Source: a virus. Taken from it: DNA of 64,000 bases. Of the stretch, positions 7,292-14,811 are shown in pieces (position 1 is the first letter of the stretch; each line of letters opens with the position of its first letter). Both the position numbers and the translations under genes were made by a program. Location: IMG/VR virus record IMGVR_UViG_3300045971_000674, positions 1 to 64,000 of that record; one strand, given 5' to 3'. The notes below the pieces were generated by a model. The model was not told the origin of the DNA, did no database searches, and saw nothing but the letters and a program-made list of their open reading frames with translations.

Positions 7292-8938
7292 ATGAAAATC
7301 TTCCAAAGTACCGAGCTATCTCGGCACCCCATTGCTGAAATGGAGGCTGCGACAAAATTCTATGTCGATAGCCAAGTCACCAATGGCGCCATCGTCGGCG
7401 GTCTCTTCTTCACCAACATTGCACCCACTTCTACGGGTATCGTTGGTAGCAAGCAGTACGTCGCTGGCACCACGCCATCCAACATCGTCATCTCTGAAGG
7501 CACCACCGATACCAACAGCGTGACTGTCACGTTGTATGCTGAAGGCGGTTCTGCATTCTTCTCCCCAACAATCACGATCACCACAGTGCCTGCACAGTCT
7601 GGTGGTCCGATCATCGCCACCCTGTCACAGAGCGTGACTGGCGACCGTGTCTACACGGCAACTGCCAACCTCACGAACATCACCGCTGACACCGTCGTCA
7701 ACGCTTCGTCATCGACCAACGCCACTGCAACAACCACGATTCGCCGCGCCGCTGCGGGTCCAGTGCTTGATGTGCTGACAATCGGTGGCTACCCAGGTGC
7801 ACAGACTGCTGTCAAGGCAGGCGACACCGTTACCGTCTCTGGCCGTGTTGCCAACACCGCAACCTACGCCGAAATCGTGGCAGGTGGCGCAGCAGCTTCG
7901 TTGGTCTCCATGACACTGGGTGCTGACAACAGCTTCAGCACTGGCTTCAAGACGATCACCGCAACGGTCACGATCAGCGGTCTCTCAGGTGCTCAGACGG
8001 TTTCTGCTCGTGCACGCAATGCACTCGGTACCTACGGTTCGACCTTCGCATCGACCAACACGATCACGCTTGACCAGGTCTACCCAACCATCGGTGCATT
8101 CTCGATCGCCTACCCAGCCACTCAGTCTGGTTTGAAGACTGGCGAATCGGCAACGGTCACATCGACGGTCACGAACTTCACAACGATCAGCTACTCAGGC
8201 ACGAACCTTTCGATCGGTTCTCCAACGACGTATGCAGCTTCCAAGACTGCTTCGCTGACTGGTGGAACCTACTCGTTCGGTTCCAACAACTACACGATCA
8301 GCGCCAACAAGGCAGCCAACAACTCGACGACGACGACTTCAACTGCCGTGACGATCGCTGCAGTTGCCCCAACCGCTGCAATCACGTACTCGCCAACTGG
8401 TCGCATGCTGTCATCGCCGCTGGGCGTCAGCTACACGGTCACCATCACCGCTGACCAGCGTCTCGCATCTGCACCATCGCTCACTGCTTCTTCTGGCACG
8501 TGGCAAGGTGCATGGACTGGTTCTGGCGCCACTTGGACTCGCGTGCTGAAGATCGTTGACTCTGATCCAAAGGGTTCGCAGACATTCAGCGCACTGTCAA
8601 TGACAGGTCTGGCCAACATGTCCGGTTCGACGATCACATCTGGTGCTTCGTACACTGTTGGTGGCTTCGCTACCCGCACGATCACGTTCCCAGCCTTCGC
8701 TCGCTACGCAGCAATCGGCACGAACATCGTCGACATCACGAAGGTCACCGCATCGTACACCGGCTCCACGGTCCTGACTCGTCAGACCTCGACAGCCGAC
8801 GTGTTCCAAGGTTTCACGATCGTCGACGCAACTGGAACGTACAGCCCAACAGGAGGATACCTGATGATCTCGGACGTTGCATTCGCGGGTTCGAACACAA
8901 CTGGTACACTTCAACTTGACGTGACGGAGGCTGCATAA
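7292..8938 (+). CDS. Ig-like multidomain virion surface protein
   Basis: 548 residues. The N-terminus MKIFQSTELSRHPIAEMEAATKFYVD resembles the attachment segments of phage fibre proteins. The rest is Thr/Ser/Ala-rich beta-sandwich sequence with repeated units (ATVTISGLSGAQTVSARARNALG; YSGTNLSIGSPTTYAAS; AVTIAAVAPTAAITYSPTG) of the bacterial Ig-like type, about 90-100 residues each. Such domains decorate capsids or tails and bind weakly to cell-surface or environmental glycans. There is no signal peptide, as expected of a virion protein. The late-promoter motif is at 7256-7263, two bases after the preceding stop. It overlaps the next gene by one base (TAATG), so the two are probably co-translated. 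Exact virion location is unknown. Confidence 0.65.
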   Translation: MKIFQSTELSRHPIAEMEAATKFYVDSQVTNGAIVGGLFFTNIAPTSTGIVGSKQYVAGTTPSNIVISEGTTDTNSVTVTLYAEGGSAFFSPTITITTVPAQSGGPIIATLSQSVTGDRVYTATANLTNITADTVVNASSSTNATATTTIRRAAAGPVLDVLTIGGYPGAQTAVKAGDTVTVSGRVANTATYAEIVAGGAAASLVSMTLGADNSFSTGFKTITATVTISGLSGAQTVSARARNALGTYGSTFASTNTITLDQVYPTIGAFSIAYPATQSGLKTGESATVTSTVTNFTTISYSGTNLSIGSPTTYAASKTASLTGGTYSFGSNNYTISANKAANNSTTTTSTAVTIAAVAPTAAITYSPTGRMLSSPLGVSYTVTITADQRLASAPSLTASSGTWQGAWTGSGATWTRVLKIVDSDPKGSQTFSALSMTGLANMSGSTITSGASYTVGGFATRTITFPAFARYAAIGTNIVDITKVTASYTGSTVLTRQTSTADVFQGFTIVDATGTYSPTGGYLMISDVAFAGSNTTGTLQLDVTEAA

Positions 8939-9348
8939 TGAGTGCCTTTGAAGACTTCGTCCAGCTTGAACTTCCAAAGCGCCCCTACCTCAGCACTGAC
9001 GTTGCTGAGGAAACTGTCATCGTTCGTCGTGGTGCTGGTCCACGACAGTTGAATGCGGTAACACTTACCAACGGCCAGGTTCTTGGTATGGTTGGTGGTG
9101 TTCTTGTTGGCACTACGGTTGCTTCCCTCGGTAACGGCGTACGCAAAGCCATCTTGAACGTGACGGTTGACGATGCACAGTGGGATATCCCACACGGTTT
9201 GAACTCGACGAACGTGATCGTACAAGTGGTTGATGCTGCTGGGTACGTGATCATTCCGAAGGAGATTCAGATCCTCGATGCGAACAACATCACCGTGTAT
9301 TTCAACACGGCACAGACCGGTACCGCCCGCGTCATCTTCCTCGACTGA
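8938..9348 (+). CDS. Small fibre-type virion protein with C-terminal W-x-I-x-H-x-L module
   Basis: 136 residues. The N-terminal ~70 residues contain VEETVIVRRGAGPRQLNAV-like sequence and a Gly-rich hydrophobic stretch. Residues ~80-136 form a compact beta module starting QWDIPHGLNSTNVIVQVVD and ending AQTGTARVIFLD. The same module recurs at the C-termini of, or as, the small structural proteins at 46998-51981. Such modules are common in phage tail fibre and baseplate-attached proteins. It is translationally coupled to the Ig-like gene upstream and is followed by a perfect hairpin (9366-9390). A role as fibre tip or attachment is inferred. Confidence 0.6.
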   Translation: MSAFEDFVQLELPKRPYLSTDVAEETVIVRRGAGPRQLNAVTLTNGQVLGMVGGVLVGTTVASLGNGVRKAILNVTVDDAQWDIPHGLNSTNVIVQVVDAAGYVIIPKEIQILDANNITVYFNTAQTGTARVIFLD

Positions 9349-9365
9349 TCCTGCTTCCAGGAACT

Positions 9366-9390
9366 GCAATGGGCCCAATGGGCCCATTGC
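9366..9390 (+). terminator. Perfect 11-bp hairpin between convergent genes
   Basis: GCAATGGGCCC (9366-9376) and GGGCCCATTGC (9380-9390) form an 11-bp stem with a three-base loop (AAT), 18 bases after the stop of the 8938 gene and 30 bases past the stop of the convergent minus-strand gene. There is no U-tract on either side, so it may act as a weak or bidirectional terminator or as a 3'-end protecting stem. Confidence 0.5.
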
Positions 9391-9449
9391 TATTTGCGCG
9401 CGCTATCTTGAAGCTAATGCTATAAATCGCGCGTGGTGGGTGGTGTTGA
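9391..9449 (-). repeat. Dispersed inverted repeat, copy A (37-bp exact core 9395-9431)
   Basis: Read on the minus strand this segment starts CTCAACACCACCCACC and contains a 37-base core (9431 down to 9395, CGCGATTTATAG...GCGCGCA) identical to 56242-56278 on the plus strand. The 19-20 bases before the core are also similar. Here the core covers the last codons and stop of the 9420 gene plus downstream sequence. Confidence 0.85.
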
Positions 9450-9773
9450 GTCTCCATCTTCGTCGAACTCGGCACGGAGGATGGCCTTTGCAAGCCACTT
9501 CTTGGCCACCTCGAGTGGAATGCCGTGCACGTTGCTCATCGAGTCGACCTTCTTGCGCTTGCCTTGACCCAAGTTGCGATGCGCATCGCTGTCATCGAGC
9601 CGCTGCAGGTAGAGCTGGACGATGTAACTGTCGCCTGTTGCGCCGTTGGTTCTCGTGTCGAAGAGGAGGAGCAGATGCAGCTCGCCCTGTCGAATGCGGT
9701 AGGACTTGTCATCTGCAATCCAACGTGCGTTGAAGACCTTTCTGAGCATCATGCCCATCTGGATAGTGTTCAT
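9420..9773 (-). CDS. Hypothetical protein, 117 aa
   Basis: I do not recognise this protein. It begins MNTIQMGMMLRKVFNARWIADDKSY, has a mixed alpha/beta look (GELHLLLLFDTRT; YIVQLYLQRLDD) and a charged C-terminus ending TPPTTRDL. Its ATG overlaps the stop of the polymerase-like gene (ATGA at 9770-9773), so it is co-translated with it as the last gene of that minus-strand operon. Its final codons lie inside the dispersed repeat shared with 56242-56278, so its C-terminus may have been altered by a recombination event. Confidence 0.6.
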   Translation of the reverse strand: MNTIQMGMMLRKVFNARWIADDKSYRIRQGELHLLLLFDTRTNGATGDSYIVQLYLQRLDDSDAHRNLGQGKRKKVDSMSNVHGIPLEVAKKWLAKAILRAEFDEDGDSTPPTTRDL

Positions 9774-11029
9774 GTTGTCACCTTCAGACCTATCTTCTGC
9801 ATGAGGGCTGGCAAGTTGTCGAGGTACTCTTGCGGAACTCCGTCGATGCCATCATGCACCATGATCCCATGGTGGCCAACCTCTTTCCAGATGGCGTAGC
9901 GAGCTTGTCGTTCCCATTCGAAGTAGCCCGAGAACACGAGCTTCTGGTTCGTGCGAGATGGGTGCAGCCCGTATTGGGTGATGCAGACCAGGCGGCGCGC
10001 ATCCGAGTACTGACGGGAGATGCGTCGAAGCCTCATTCCAATTGCGTCGAGGTTCTCCACTGACAGATCATCAGTGGCTTGGATGACGAGGTCTGCAGTG
10101 ACCGAGAATCCATTGTTGCCTGACAGAATGGCGGGAGAGATGCGGGAGCCGTTGGCCAGACTCATGCACAGCTTCTTGACGATCGAGATGTTCTCGTCGG
10201 TCCATTGCAGACCCATGAGAGCACACAGCTCTTGGCGGAATGCTTGCTTGTCCTTCACTGAGCGCACGATGTCAGGATAGAAGAGCAGAATTCGCTCCTC
10301 CGACTCCGTGCGCTGGAGTTGTGACAGGAGGTATTGGGTGTAAGCGGCCTCGATATCGATGCCCGGGCCGAACAGTTGCTCACGTAACCATGCTGGCCAG
10401 GTCTCGATTGCAGCGACCGGCCACACAGAGGTGTCACGTTGCTGCAGCTTGCCAGATCGTTGGAAGATGAAGTTGACCTCGGTCTGTCGAAGCAACCAGT
10501 CGGTGGCTGCACGCAGGTCGGCACGATTCTCTTCAGCGAGGCGAAGTCGAATCGTCTCGGCGTTCTGCTGTTGGATGTGTACCTTGGAGATGGTCCCATC
10601 ATCCGGCCGTTCTGGCGGAACGTAGAGGAGACCGAGACGGATCATGCCCTCACCGAAGTTTCGGCCACCAGCTGGGGCGTACTCGATGTTCTTGGGGATG
10701 AGGGTGGAGACCTCATGCGCACCTTCACCGAAGTTGAAGCCGATCTGCTTCACCTCGAAGAAGTAGTCAAGCACGACGCGGTAGTCGTGTACCCAATCAC
10801 GCAGCGTCATCAGCCGGAACGGCACCTCACAGAAAGCACGTGGCTTGTTGGAGATGGCGCAGTGTTTGACAGCAGTGGCGTGGAGCTGCGCGAGATAGAG
10901 GATCAAGTCCTGCCGATCTTGCATCTTGCTGCGGTGTCGCCGCTGCTTGTCAGGGTAGAAGTTGCAGACATGCAGCGGGTCTGCGGGGTGCAGATCCCGA
11001 TTGGCTCTGACCTTGTAGACCGTGGTCAC
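9770..11029 (-). CDS. Putative compact polymerase with T7 RNAP / Pol I-like palm motifs
   Basis: 419 residues, GTG start overlapping the preceding 49-codon gene (GTGA). The C-terminal half has three motifs in the order and rough spacing of family-A/T7-type polymerases. Motif A-like GIDIEAAYTQYL has Asp225; T7 RNAP has Asp537 with Gln at the same offset as this protein's Gln. Motif B-like KKLCMSLANGSR (285-296) aligns without gaps to T7 RNAP KRSVMTLAYGSK, with Asn293 in place of Tyr639. Motif C-like IMVHDGIDGVP has His392-Asp393; T7 has VHDSFGTIP. The A-to-C distance (168) is near that of Pol I (177). The N-terminal half is unrecognised, and T7 RNAP is twice as long. The motifs are visible; the activity is inference, and a degenerate or different nucleotidyl-transfer enzyme is possible. 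Confidence 0.45.
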   Translation of the reverse strand: MTTVYKVRANRDLHPADPLHVCNFYPDKQRRHRSKMQDRQDLILYLAQLHATAVKHCAISNKPRAFCEVPFRLMTLRDWVHDYRVVLDYFFEVKQIGFNFGEGAHEVSTLIPKNIEYAPAGGRNFGEGMIRLGLLYVPPERPDDGTISKVHIQQQNAETIRLRLAEENRADLRAATDWLLRQTEVNFIFQRSGKLQQRDTSVWPVAAIETWPAWLREQLFGPGIDIEAAYTQYLLSQLQRTESEERILLFYPDIVRSVKDKQAFRQELCALMGLQWTDENISIVKKLCMSLANGSRISPAILSGNNGFSVTADLVIQATDDLSVENLDAIGMRLRRISRQYSDARRLVCITQYGLHPSRTNQKLVFSGYFEWERQARYAIWKEVGHHGIMVHDGIDGVPQEYLDNLPALMQKIGLKVTT

Positions 11030-11175
11030 TTTGCCGTGCTTGCTGCCGAAAGTCGCTCGAGTTCTGCACGCACCTGATGCAGGCGGTTGAGCAGTTCGGC
11101 GTGGGTAGTCGGTCGTTGCGCAGCGTAGCTCTGCATCTTGATGATGTAGTCGCGCATGTGTTCGTAGTTGTCCAT
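11026..11175 (-). CDS. Small hypothetical protein, 49 aa
   Basis: A short gene from ATG at 11175 to TGA at 11026-11028, encoding MDNYEHMRDYIIKMQSYAAQ followed by a helical stretch (HAELLNRLHQVRAELERL). It is tightly coupled at both ends: its ATG shares a base with the stop of the 135-residue gene (TGATG), and its stop overlaps the GTG start of the polymerase-like gene (GTGA). No gap would be filled otherwise, which supports it as real. The predicted all-helical, coiled-coil-like fold suggests a small binding partner; the function is unknown. Confidence 0.65.
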   Translation of the reverse strand: MDNYEHMRDYIIKMQSYAAQRPTTHAELLNRLHQVRAELERLSAASTAK

Positions 11176-11582
11176 CACTTGGTCCTCATGATCGCCATGG
11201 CCAGATCGTGGTACTCACGGTGAAAGCGCTGCTCCTTGGCAGCGCGGTTCTTCTGGGCGGTGTTCATCCATTCCCAGGCCCGACCCGCTTCGGCCTGAGC
11301 GGCCACGTAGTCCTGCGGTTCACCGCGCTTCGTGGGCAGGCGGGTGATGTCCTCGAGCCGTTGGCACAGCTCCTTGATCTTCTTCTCGCAGGCCTCGCGC
11401 TTCTCGACCAGCTCGGGCGCCACCTTGTAGAGGTCGCCTGTGACACGGCTGCGCGTGGCAACGGTGGCGATGATGAAGTGGTCGAGCATCGTCTCTTCCA
11501 TCTTCAGCTCGGCCAGCAGTCGAGTACGCTCCTTGCCTTCACCACTTCGGGCGGGGCATTCGCGGTAGTGTGCATAGCTCAT
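11175..11582 (-). CDS. Hypothetical helical protein, 135 aa
   Basis: The protein begins MSYAHYRECPARSGEGKERT and is almost entirely charged helix (LVEKREACEKKIKELCQRLED; AGRAWEWMNTAQKNRAAKEQRF), suggesting a coiled coil. It has no recognised family. It is first in the operon 135 aa - 49 aa - polymerase-like - 117 aa. A strong extended -10 promoter lies just upstream (11605-11610) with AAGGA six bases before the ATG, which marks it as probably expressed early from host RNA polymerase. Confidence 0.65.
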   Translation of the reverse strand: MSYAHYRECPARSGEGKERTRLLAELKMEETMLDHFIIATVATRSRVTGDLYKVAPELVEKREACEKKIKELCQRLEDITRLPTKRGEPQDYVAAQAEAGRAWEWMNTAQKNRAAKEQRFHREYHDLAMAIMRTK

Positions 11583-11604
11583 GGCTGTTCCTTGTCAGAG
11601 AGCC

Positions 11605-11613
11605 ATTATATCA
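11605..11613 (-). promoter_or_regulatory. Early-type promoter, extended -10 (TGATATAAT)
   Basis: The minus strand reads TGATATAAT, a perfect TGn extension plus TATAAT. No good -35 is seen (AACTCA at 17 bases). The predicted start near 11598 leaves a 16-base leader with AAGGA before the ATG at 11582. It overlaps the end of the 11611 gene. Confidence 0.7.
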
Positions 11614-11889
11614 CGCAACCGAGCGCTTGAGTTGCTTGTAGATGCCCTTCAGGCTGTCCTCACGCACCAACAGTTGGTAGGTGGGCGGATTGAAGGGATC
11701 GGTGGGGAATGGGTTCTCGCCTGGCAAGACACCCTTCGGGTCGGAATGGATGCTCGAGGCACTCAGCTTCGTTCCACCGTGCTTGATCACCTTGTAGCCG
11801 GCTTCCTTGATGTCCTTGCCCTGCTCGGACAAACTGACAGCCAACCCCATAGCTGCGCGACGCAGCCGCTTTGCTTGTCTACCGTTCAT
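11611..11889 (-). CDS. Hypothetical protein, 92 aa
   Basis: ATG at 11889 is chosen because it falls directly after the stop of the 197-residue gene at 11891; the longer frame up to 12003 would overlap that gene by over 100 bases. The product begins MNGRQAKRLRRAAMGLAVSL, basic at first, with a middle section KVIKHGGTKLSASSIHSDP and a C-terminus YQLLVREDSLKGIYKQLKRS. No family is recognised. It belongs to the minus-strand group beginning with the nuclease gene at 13083. Confidence 0.6.
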   Translation of the reverse strand: MNGRQAKRLRRAAMGLAVSLSEQGKDIKEAGYKVIKHGGTKLSASSIHSDPKGVLPGENPFPTDPFNPPTYQLLVREDSLKGIYKQLKRSVA

Positions 11890-11890
11890 G

Positions 11891-12484
11891 TCACATGATC
11901 CCAGAGTAGCGTGGGTTGATGGTCGTATCGACCCAGTCTGGGATGTAGCCCAGGTTGGTGCGATAGAAGAGCACTTCCCAGTTTGTAGCCGAAGCCGTCC
12001 CAAGCTTCGACAGCTTCGGGCGGACGATGATGAACTTCACTTCATCGGGCTGGCGCAGTCCACGTACAACGATAGGAGTCGCGACACCACCGATTGAGAT
12101 GATTGTATCACCGCTGCCACCAGATTGCAGCGAAAATGCAGGTAGCGGGAGCTGGATGGAGTGCACTACTGATGGGTGCGGGGTCGGCAGGGCTCTCAGC
12201 CCCTTCGTCTGTTCGCAGAACCTGACGATGGAGTTGAGGAAGGCGAAGTAGGTGAAGTCATTCACACCACTCTGACGGATGATCTGTCGTAGCGTTTCCT
12301 TGTCGGGTGGTGTGTAGTGTTTGGCTGATCGTTGACGGGCATTGTAGGGCCCGAGAAACTCGACAGCCTGTGACAGCATGTTGTAGTGGTGACCGATGAC
12401 GGGGATCAGGTCAGAGAAGCCGTGCTCATTCGCAGGCCGCTGCGCATCGAGCCGAACGGCCCAGCGTGGGAGAGTTGATTCCAT
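11891..12484 (-). CDS. Hypothetical protein, 197 aa
   Basis: The protein begins MESTLPRWAVRLDAQRPANE. The first ~100 residues are mostly helical; the second half looks beta-rich (GDTIISIGGVATPIVVRG; DEVKFIIVRPKLSKLG; NWEVLFYRTNLGYIPDW). I cannot assign a family. It lies three bases after the PD-(D/E)XK nuclease gene and one base before the 92-residue gene, so it is part of one transcript with them. Confidence 0.6.
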   Translation of the reverse strand: MESTLPRWAVRLDAQRPANEHGFSDLIPVIGHHYNMLSQAVEFLGPYNARQRSAKHYTPPDKETLRQIIRQSGVNDFTYFAFLNSIVRFCEQTKGLRALPTPHPSVVHSIQLPLPAFSLQSGGSGDTIISIGGVATPIVVRGLRQPDEVKFIIVRPKLSKLGTASATNWEVLFYRTNLGYIPDWVDTTINPRYSGIM

Positions 12485-12486
12485 GA

Positions 12487-13083
12487 TTAGGCTGGTTGAA
12501 ACCAGAAGTCGGGAAACTTGAGGAGGTCCTCAAGGTAGTGGATTGCGAGGGTCCGGGCGAAAGGTGCTCGTCCGGTCAGGGTAAAGAGCGCAGTTGGTGC
12601 GAATGCAGCCCGGCTCTTGTCATGGTAGATGTCAAATGCCACGAAGATTGGCGTGTGATTCCATTTGAAGATGAGGAGCGGGTTCTTCTCGATCTTCTTG
12701 GCATCGACGACGATCTCCTCATACCACTTCCAGACATTGGCAGTGCCTGAGGCGAGTGAGGTGAAGTTGTCAGGTGTAGCGTAGGACTTGCACTCGATCG
12801 CATGCAGGAAGGTCAGACCCTCCTTGCGTTCGTTCACGGGCACCACGTCGCCGACAAAGATCTTGAGGGCATCTTCGCCAAGCATCTGTCCAAGGGTCTC
12901 GAAGTTCTTACCGCCTACGCGAGCGCCAGAACCAGGTGTACGCATGAAGTTGAGGGGTTGCAAACCTGCGATTAGCTTCTTGGCGACGGTGCCTTCGAAG
13001 CCGTTGCCCTTGGCCTTGCCGCCGCCAGGTCGCATCTTGCGTTTGGCGGGTTTAAGCGCCACAGGTTTTTCTGTATCAGCCAT
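12487..13083 (-). CDS. Putative PD-(D/E)XK endonuclease (Holliday-resolvase-like)
   Basis: 198 residues. After a basic N-terminal tail, the sequence GNGFEGTVAKKL (Glu30), TPGSGARVGGK, VGDVVPV (Asp79) and HAIECKSY (Glu97-x-Lys99) gives the E...D...E-x-K pattern of the PD-(D/E)XK fold as seen in Hjc-type resolvases and related nucleases. It would cleave branched or other DNA in recombination or repair; exact specificity cannot be read. It is the first gene of a three-gene minus-strand group. The ATG has no Shine-Dalgarno; a sigma70-like -10 (TACAAT, 13092-13097) ends only eight bases before it, and a late motif lies at 13113-13120. Confidence 0.55.
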   Translation of the reverse strand: MADTEKPVALKPAKRKMRPGGGKAKGNGFEGTVAKKLIAGLQPLNFMRTPGSGARVGGKNFETLGQMLGEDALKIFVGDVVPVNERKEGLTFLHAIECKSYATPDNFTSLASGTANVWKWYEEIVVDAKKIEKNPLLIFKWNHTPIFVAFDIYHDKSRAAFAPTALFTLTGRAPFARTLAIHYLEDLLKFPDFWFQPA

Positions 13084-13112
13084 GAGAGTAGATTGTAGGG
13101 TGGGGATGCAGG

Positions 13113-13120
13113 TATTTACA
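13113..13120 (-). promoter_or_regulatory. Late-promoter motif TGTAAATA
   Basis: The minus-strand TGTAAATA lies 30 bases before the ATG at 13083, giving a predicted start near 13107 and a ~24-base leader. An overlapping early-type candidate, TTGTAA-18-TACAAT (-10 at 13092-13097), would start at about 13085, almost on the ATG. Confidence 0.55.
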
Positions 13121-13136
13121 ACCTACCCAACCTGTT

Positions 13137-13799
13137 TCAATCGTCGTTCTGTGCCAACGAGATGTAGAAGAGACCAATACCCCGCATGGCATTGACGGTA
13201 ACGTCGAACACTCCGCCTTCTTCACGAATGAATTCGTCAGCCATCTTCTTCAGACGATCCTTCGCATCGTTCCAATCAAGTGAGCCAGTTTTCTGCTTGC
13301 GCACTAGATCCAAGCGGATCACTGATGCACGATGACTCTCATCTGCGGGCATGAACTTCAACGTGTATGGTGGAGTTGTGCCATTCTCTTCATAATGACT
13401 TTCCTCGGCGTACTTGAAGTTCGTGTACAACTGCTGGGCCAGATGGTTGAGGATCTTCGGGCTCTCTTGAAGCAGACTTTCCTCAAGCGGTTCTTGCTTC
13501 AGCACGAGGTGCCGCTTTTCAGTACCGCCCAGCCACGTTGCAGAAAGTGGATGCAGCCCACCATGAATGACTTGGTTGATGACGTCACTTGCTCGTTGGA
13601 ACGCCGTTACCCAGCTACTGTCAGTCATTCCCGCCGGGCGCACACAACGAATACACAACGTAGAAGTTGCCGGTAGATCAAAAGCTTGCCTGGTACCTGG
13701 CAGTAACCGATCAAGCTCGCAAGTAATCCCCACGTAGCCCAACGTTTTCTCGACAACGGGAAAGATTCCTTTTGTGACGTTGTCAGAGAAGCTCGCCAT
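13137..13799 (-). CDS. Hypothetical protein, 220 aa
   Basis: The protein begins MASFSDNVTKGIFPVVEKTL and has a predominantly alpha/beta composition with segments RHLVLKQEPLEESLLQESP, YTLKFMPADESHRASVIRLD and a C-terminus DVTVNAMRGIGLFYISLAQ. No conserved motif is recognised. Its ATG overlaps the stop of the 156-residue gene (TAATG at 13799), so it is last in the operon 14739-13137. With a late motif heading that operon a late or virion role is possible, but nothing in the sequence proves it. Confidence 0.6.
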   Translation of the reverse strand: MASFSDNVTKGIFPVVEKTLGYVGITCELDRLLPGTRQAFDLPATSTLCIRCVRPAGMTDSSWVTAFQRASDVINQVIHGGLHPLSATWLGGTEKRHLVLKQEPLEESLLQESPKILNHLAQQLYTNFKYAEESHYEENGTTPPYTLKFMPADESHRASVIRLDLVRKQKTGSLDWNDAKDRLKKMADEFIREEGGVFDVTVNAMRGIGLFYISLAQNDD

Positions 13800-14269
13800 T
13801 ACTTCTCTTCGATGTAATCAGCTTCGAATGTCTCGGTGGACGAGATGGCGTAGATGAAGTTGTCGCCTTCGGTGGTGCGGATCAGATAGTCGCCATTCTT
13901 CAGCTTGCCGACCTGGCCCTCGAGGTCCACCTTGGTGGTGTCGCCATCGTACTGGAATGATTCGACATCACCTGCTTCGCGGTACAGCTTGTAGCCTTCG
14001 GCATCTTCGTTCTGCTTGGCCCGGACCGGCTCGTATTTCTTGTTAAACTTGTCACTGTCGAACTTGCCGACAAGTTTGCGCTTGTCATTGGCGTCCTTGT
14101 AGACCTCGTAGCGCTTCGGGTCAGAGCCATCAATCACACGAGCCTGGAACGTGGCAGACGAGACGTAGGTCTTGACCTTGTCCTTGTTGTCCTTCCACAG
14201 ATCGGAAGCCTTCTTAGTTTCGATGGCTTCTTCTGAGACGATGGTAAGCAATTCTTGGAGCAGTTTCAT
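13799..14269 (-). CDS. Hypothetical charged protein, 156 aa (capsid-targeting-like N-terminus)
   Basis: The protein begins MKLLQELLTIVSEEAIETKK, a short amphipathic helix containing L-x-E. This resembles the N-terminal capsid-targeting peptides of T4 internal proteins (MKTYQEF type). The rest is Lys/Asp/Glu-rich with beta-like segments (GKLKNGDYLIRTTEGDNFIY). Packaging into the prohead and cleavage by the gp21-like protease is a possibility drawn only from that resemblance. It overlaps its neighbours by ATGA (14266-14269) and TAATG (13799-13801). Confidence 0.55.
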   Translation of the reverse strand: MKLLQELLTIVSEEAIETKKASDLWKDNKDKVKTYVSSATFQARVIDGSDPKRYEVYKDANDKRKLVGKFDSDKFNKKYEPVRAKQNEDAEGYKLYREAGDVESFQYDGDTTKVDLEGQVGKLKNGDYLIRTTEGDNFIYAISSTETFEADYIEEK

Positions 14270-14739
14270 TTCGTTTCCTTGATGTTTAGCGAACGACGCA
14301 ATTTTGCACTACACTGGCGCAGTTCTCTCTGTTTCAGCTTGTTGTATTTCTGGAGAGATATGTCAGCGCCTTGGTAAGTAACGGTCTCGGGGTCGTCTGG
14401 CAAAATGCCATGCTGACGATAACTGTCAAGATAGTTTTCAAGCCTAAGTATATGGGTAAGTTCTTGATCAAGATCTACTCCTGCTATTTCGGCGCGCCGT
14501 TCTACTTCCCGAAGCGGCAGATGAATTCCTGCAACTTCTAATGTATGCTGCAGGGATGCTTCTAGATCTGCTAGCTCTTTACGCTTCTGTGCAGCTTGGA
14601 CATTTAGCTCCGCTGCTTTGACATTGTCCTGGGCTATTTTTATCAGGCGGCGGCGGCTTGCCGCCGCACTGTATAAGCGATACGCAGCATAGATTGCTGC
14701 GACGGCAACGATCTCACCAACAATCTCGTTCAACTTCAT
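14266..14739 (-). CDS. Putative membrane-anchored coiled-coil protein, 157 aa
   Basis: The start at ATG 14739 (MKLNEIVGEIVAVAAIYAAY) is preferred over the longer frame to 14949, which would run through the divergent homing endonuclease gene. One hydrophobic segment lies at residues ~5-25, followed by Arg-rich residues, then a long charged helix (KIAQDNVKAAELNVQAAQKRKELADLE). The topology suggests an inner-membrane anchor with a cytoplasmic coiled coil. Function is unknown; a holin or spanin is not indicated. A late motif (14817-14824) lies upstream, inside the first codons of the homing endonuclease. Confidence 0.55.
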   Translation of the reverse strand: MKLNEIVGEIVAVAAIYAAYRLYSAAASRRRLIKIAQDNVKAAELNVQAAQKRKELADLEASLQHTLEVAGIHLPLREVERRAEIAGVDLDQELTHILRLENYLDSYRQHGILPDDPETVTYQGADISLQKYNKLKQRELRQCSAKLRRSLNIKETK

Positions 14740-14749
14740 CCCAAGGCCC

Positions 14750-14757
14750 CATAAATA
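14750..14757 (+). promoter_or_regulatory. Late-promoter motif CATAAATA
   Basis: It lies 55 bases before the homing endonuclease ATG. The predicted start near 14763 lies inside the left arm of a leader hairpin (14761-14766 GTGTGC with 14783-14788 GCACAC, plus an inner GGG/CCC stem). Confidence 0.65.
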
Positions 14758-14811
14758 GCTGTGTGCCACGGGTTGCAGCCCTGCACACTCTAGTTCGAGA
14801 AGGGAACCAGC

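Noticed and set aside
14645-14668. GCGGCGGC-TT-GCCGCCGC inverted repeat
   Set aside because: Falls inside the 157-residue gene and encodes Ala/Arg codons; the two-base loop makes a normal hairpin unlikely.
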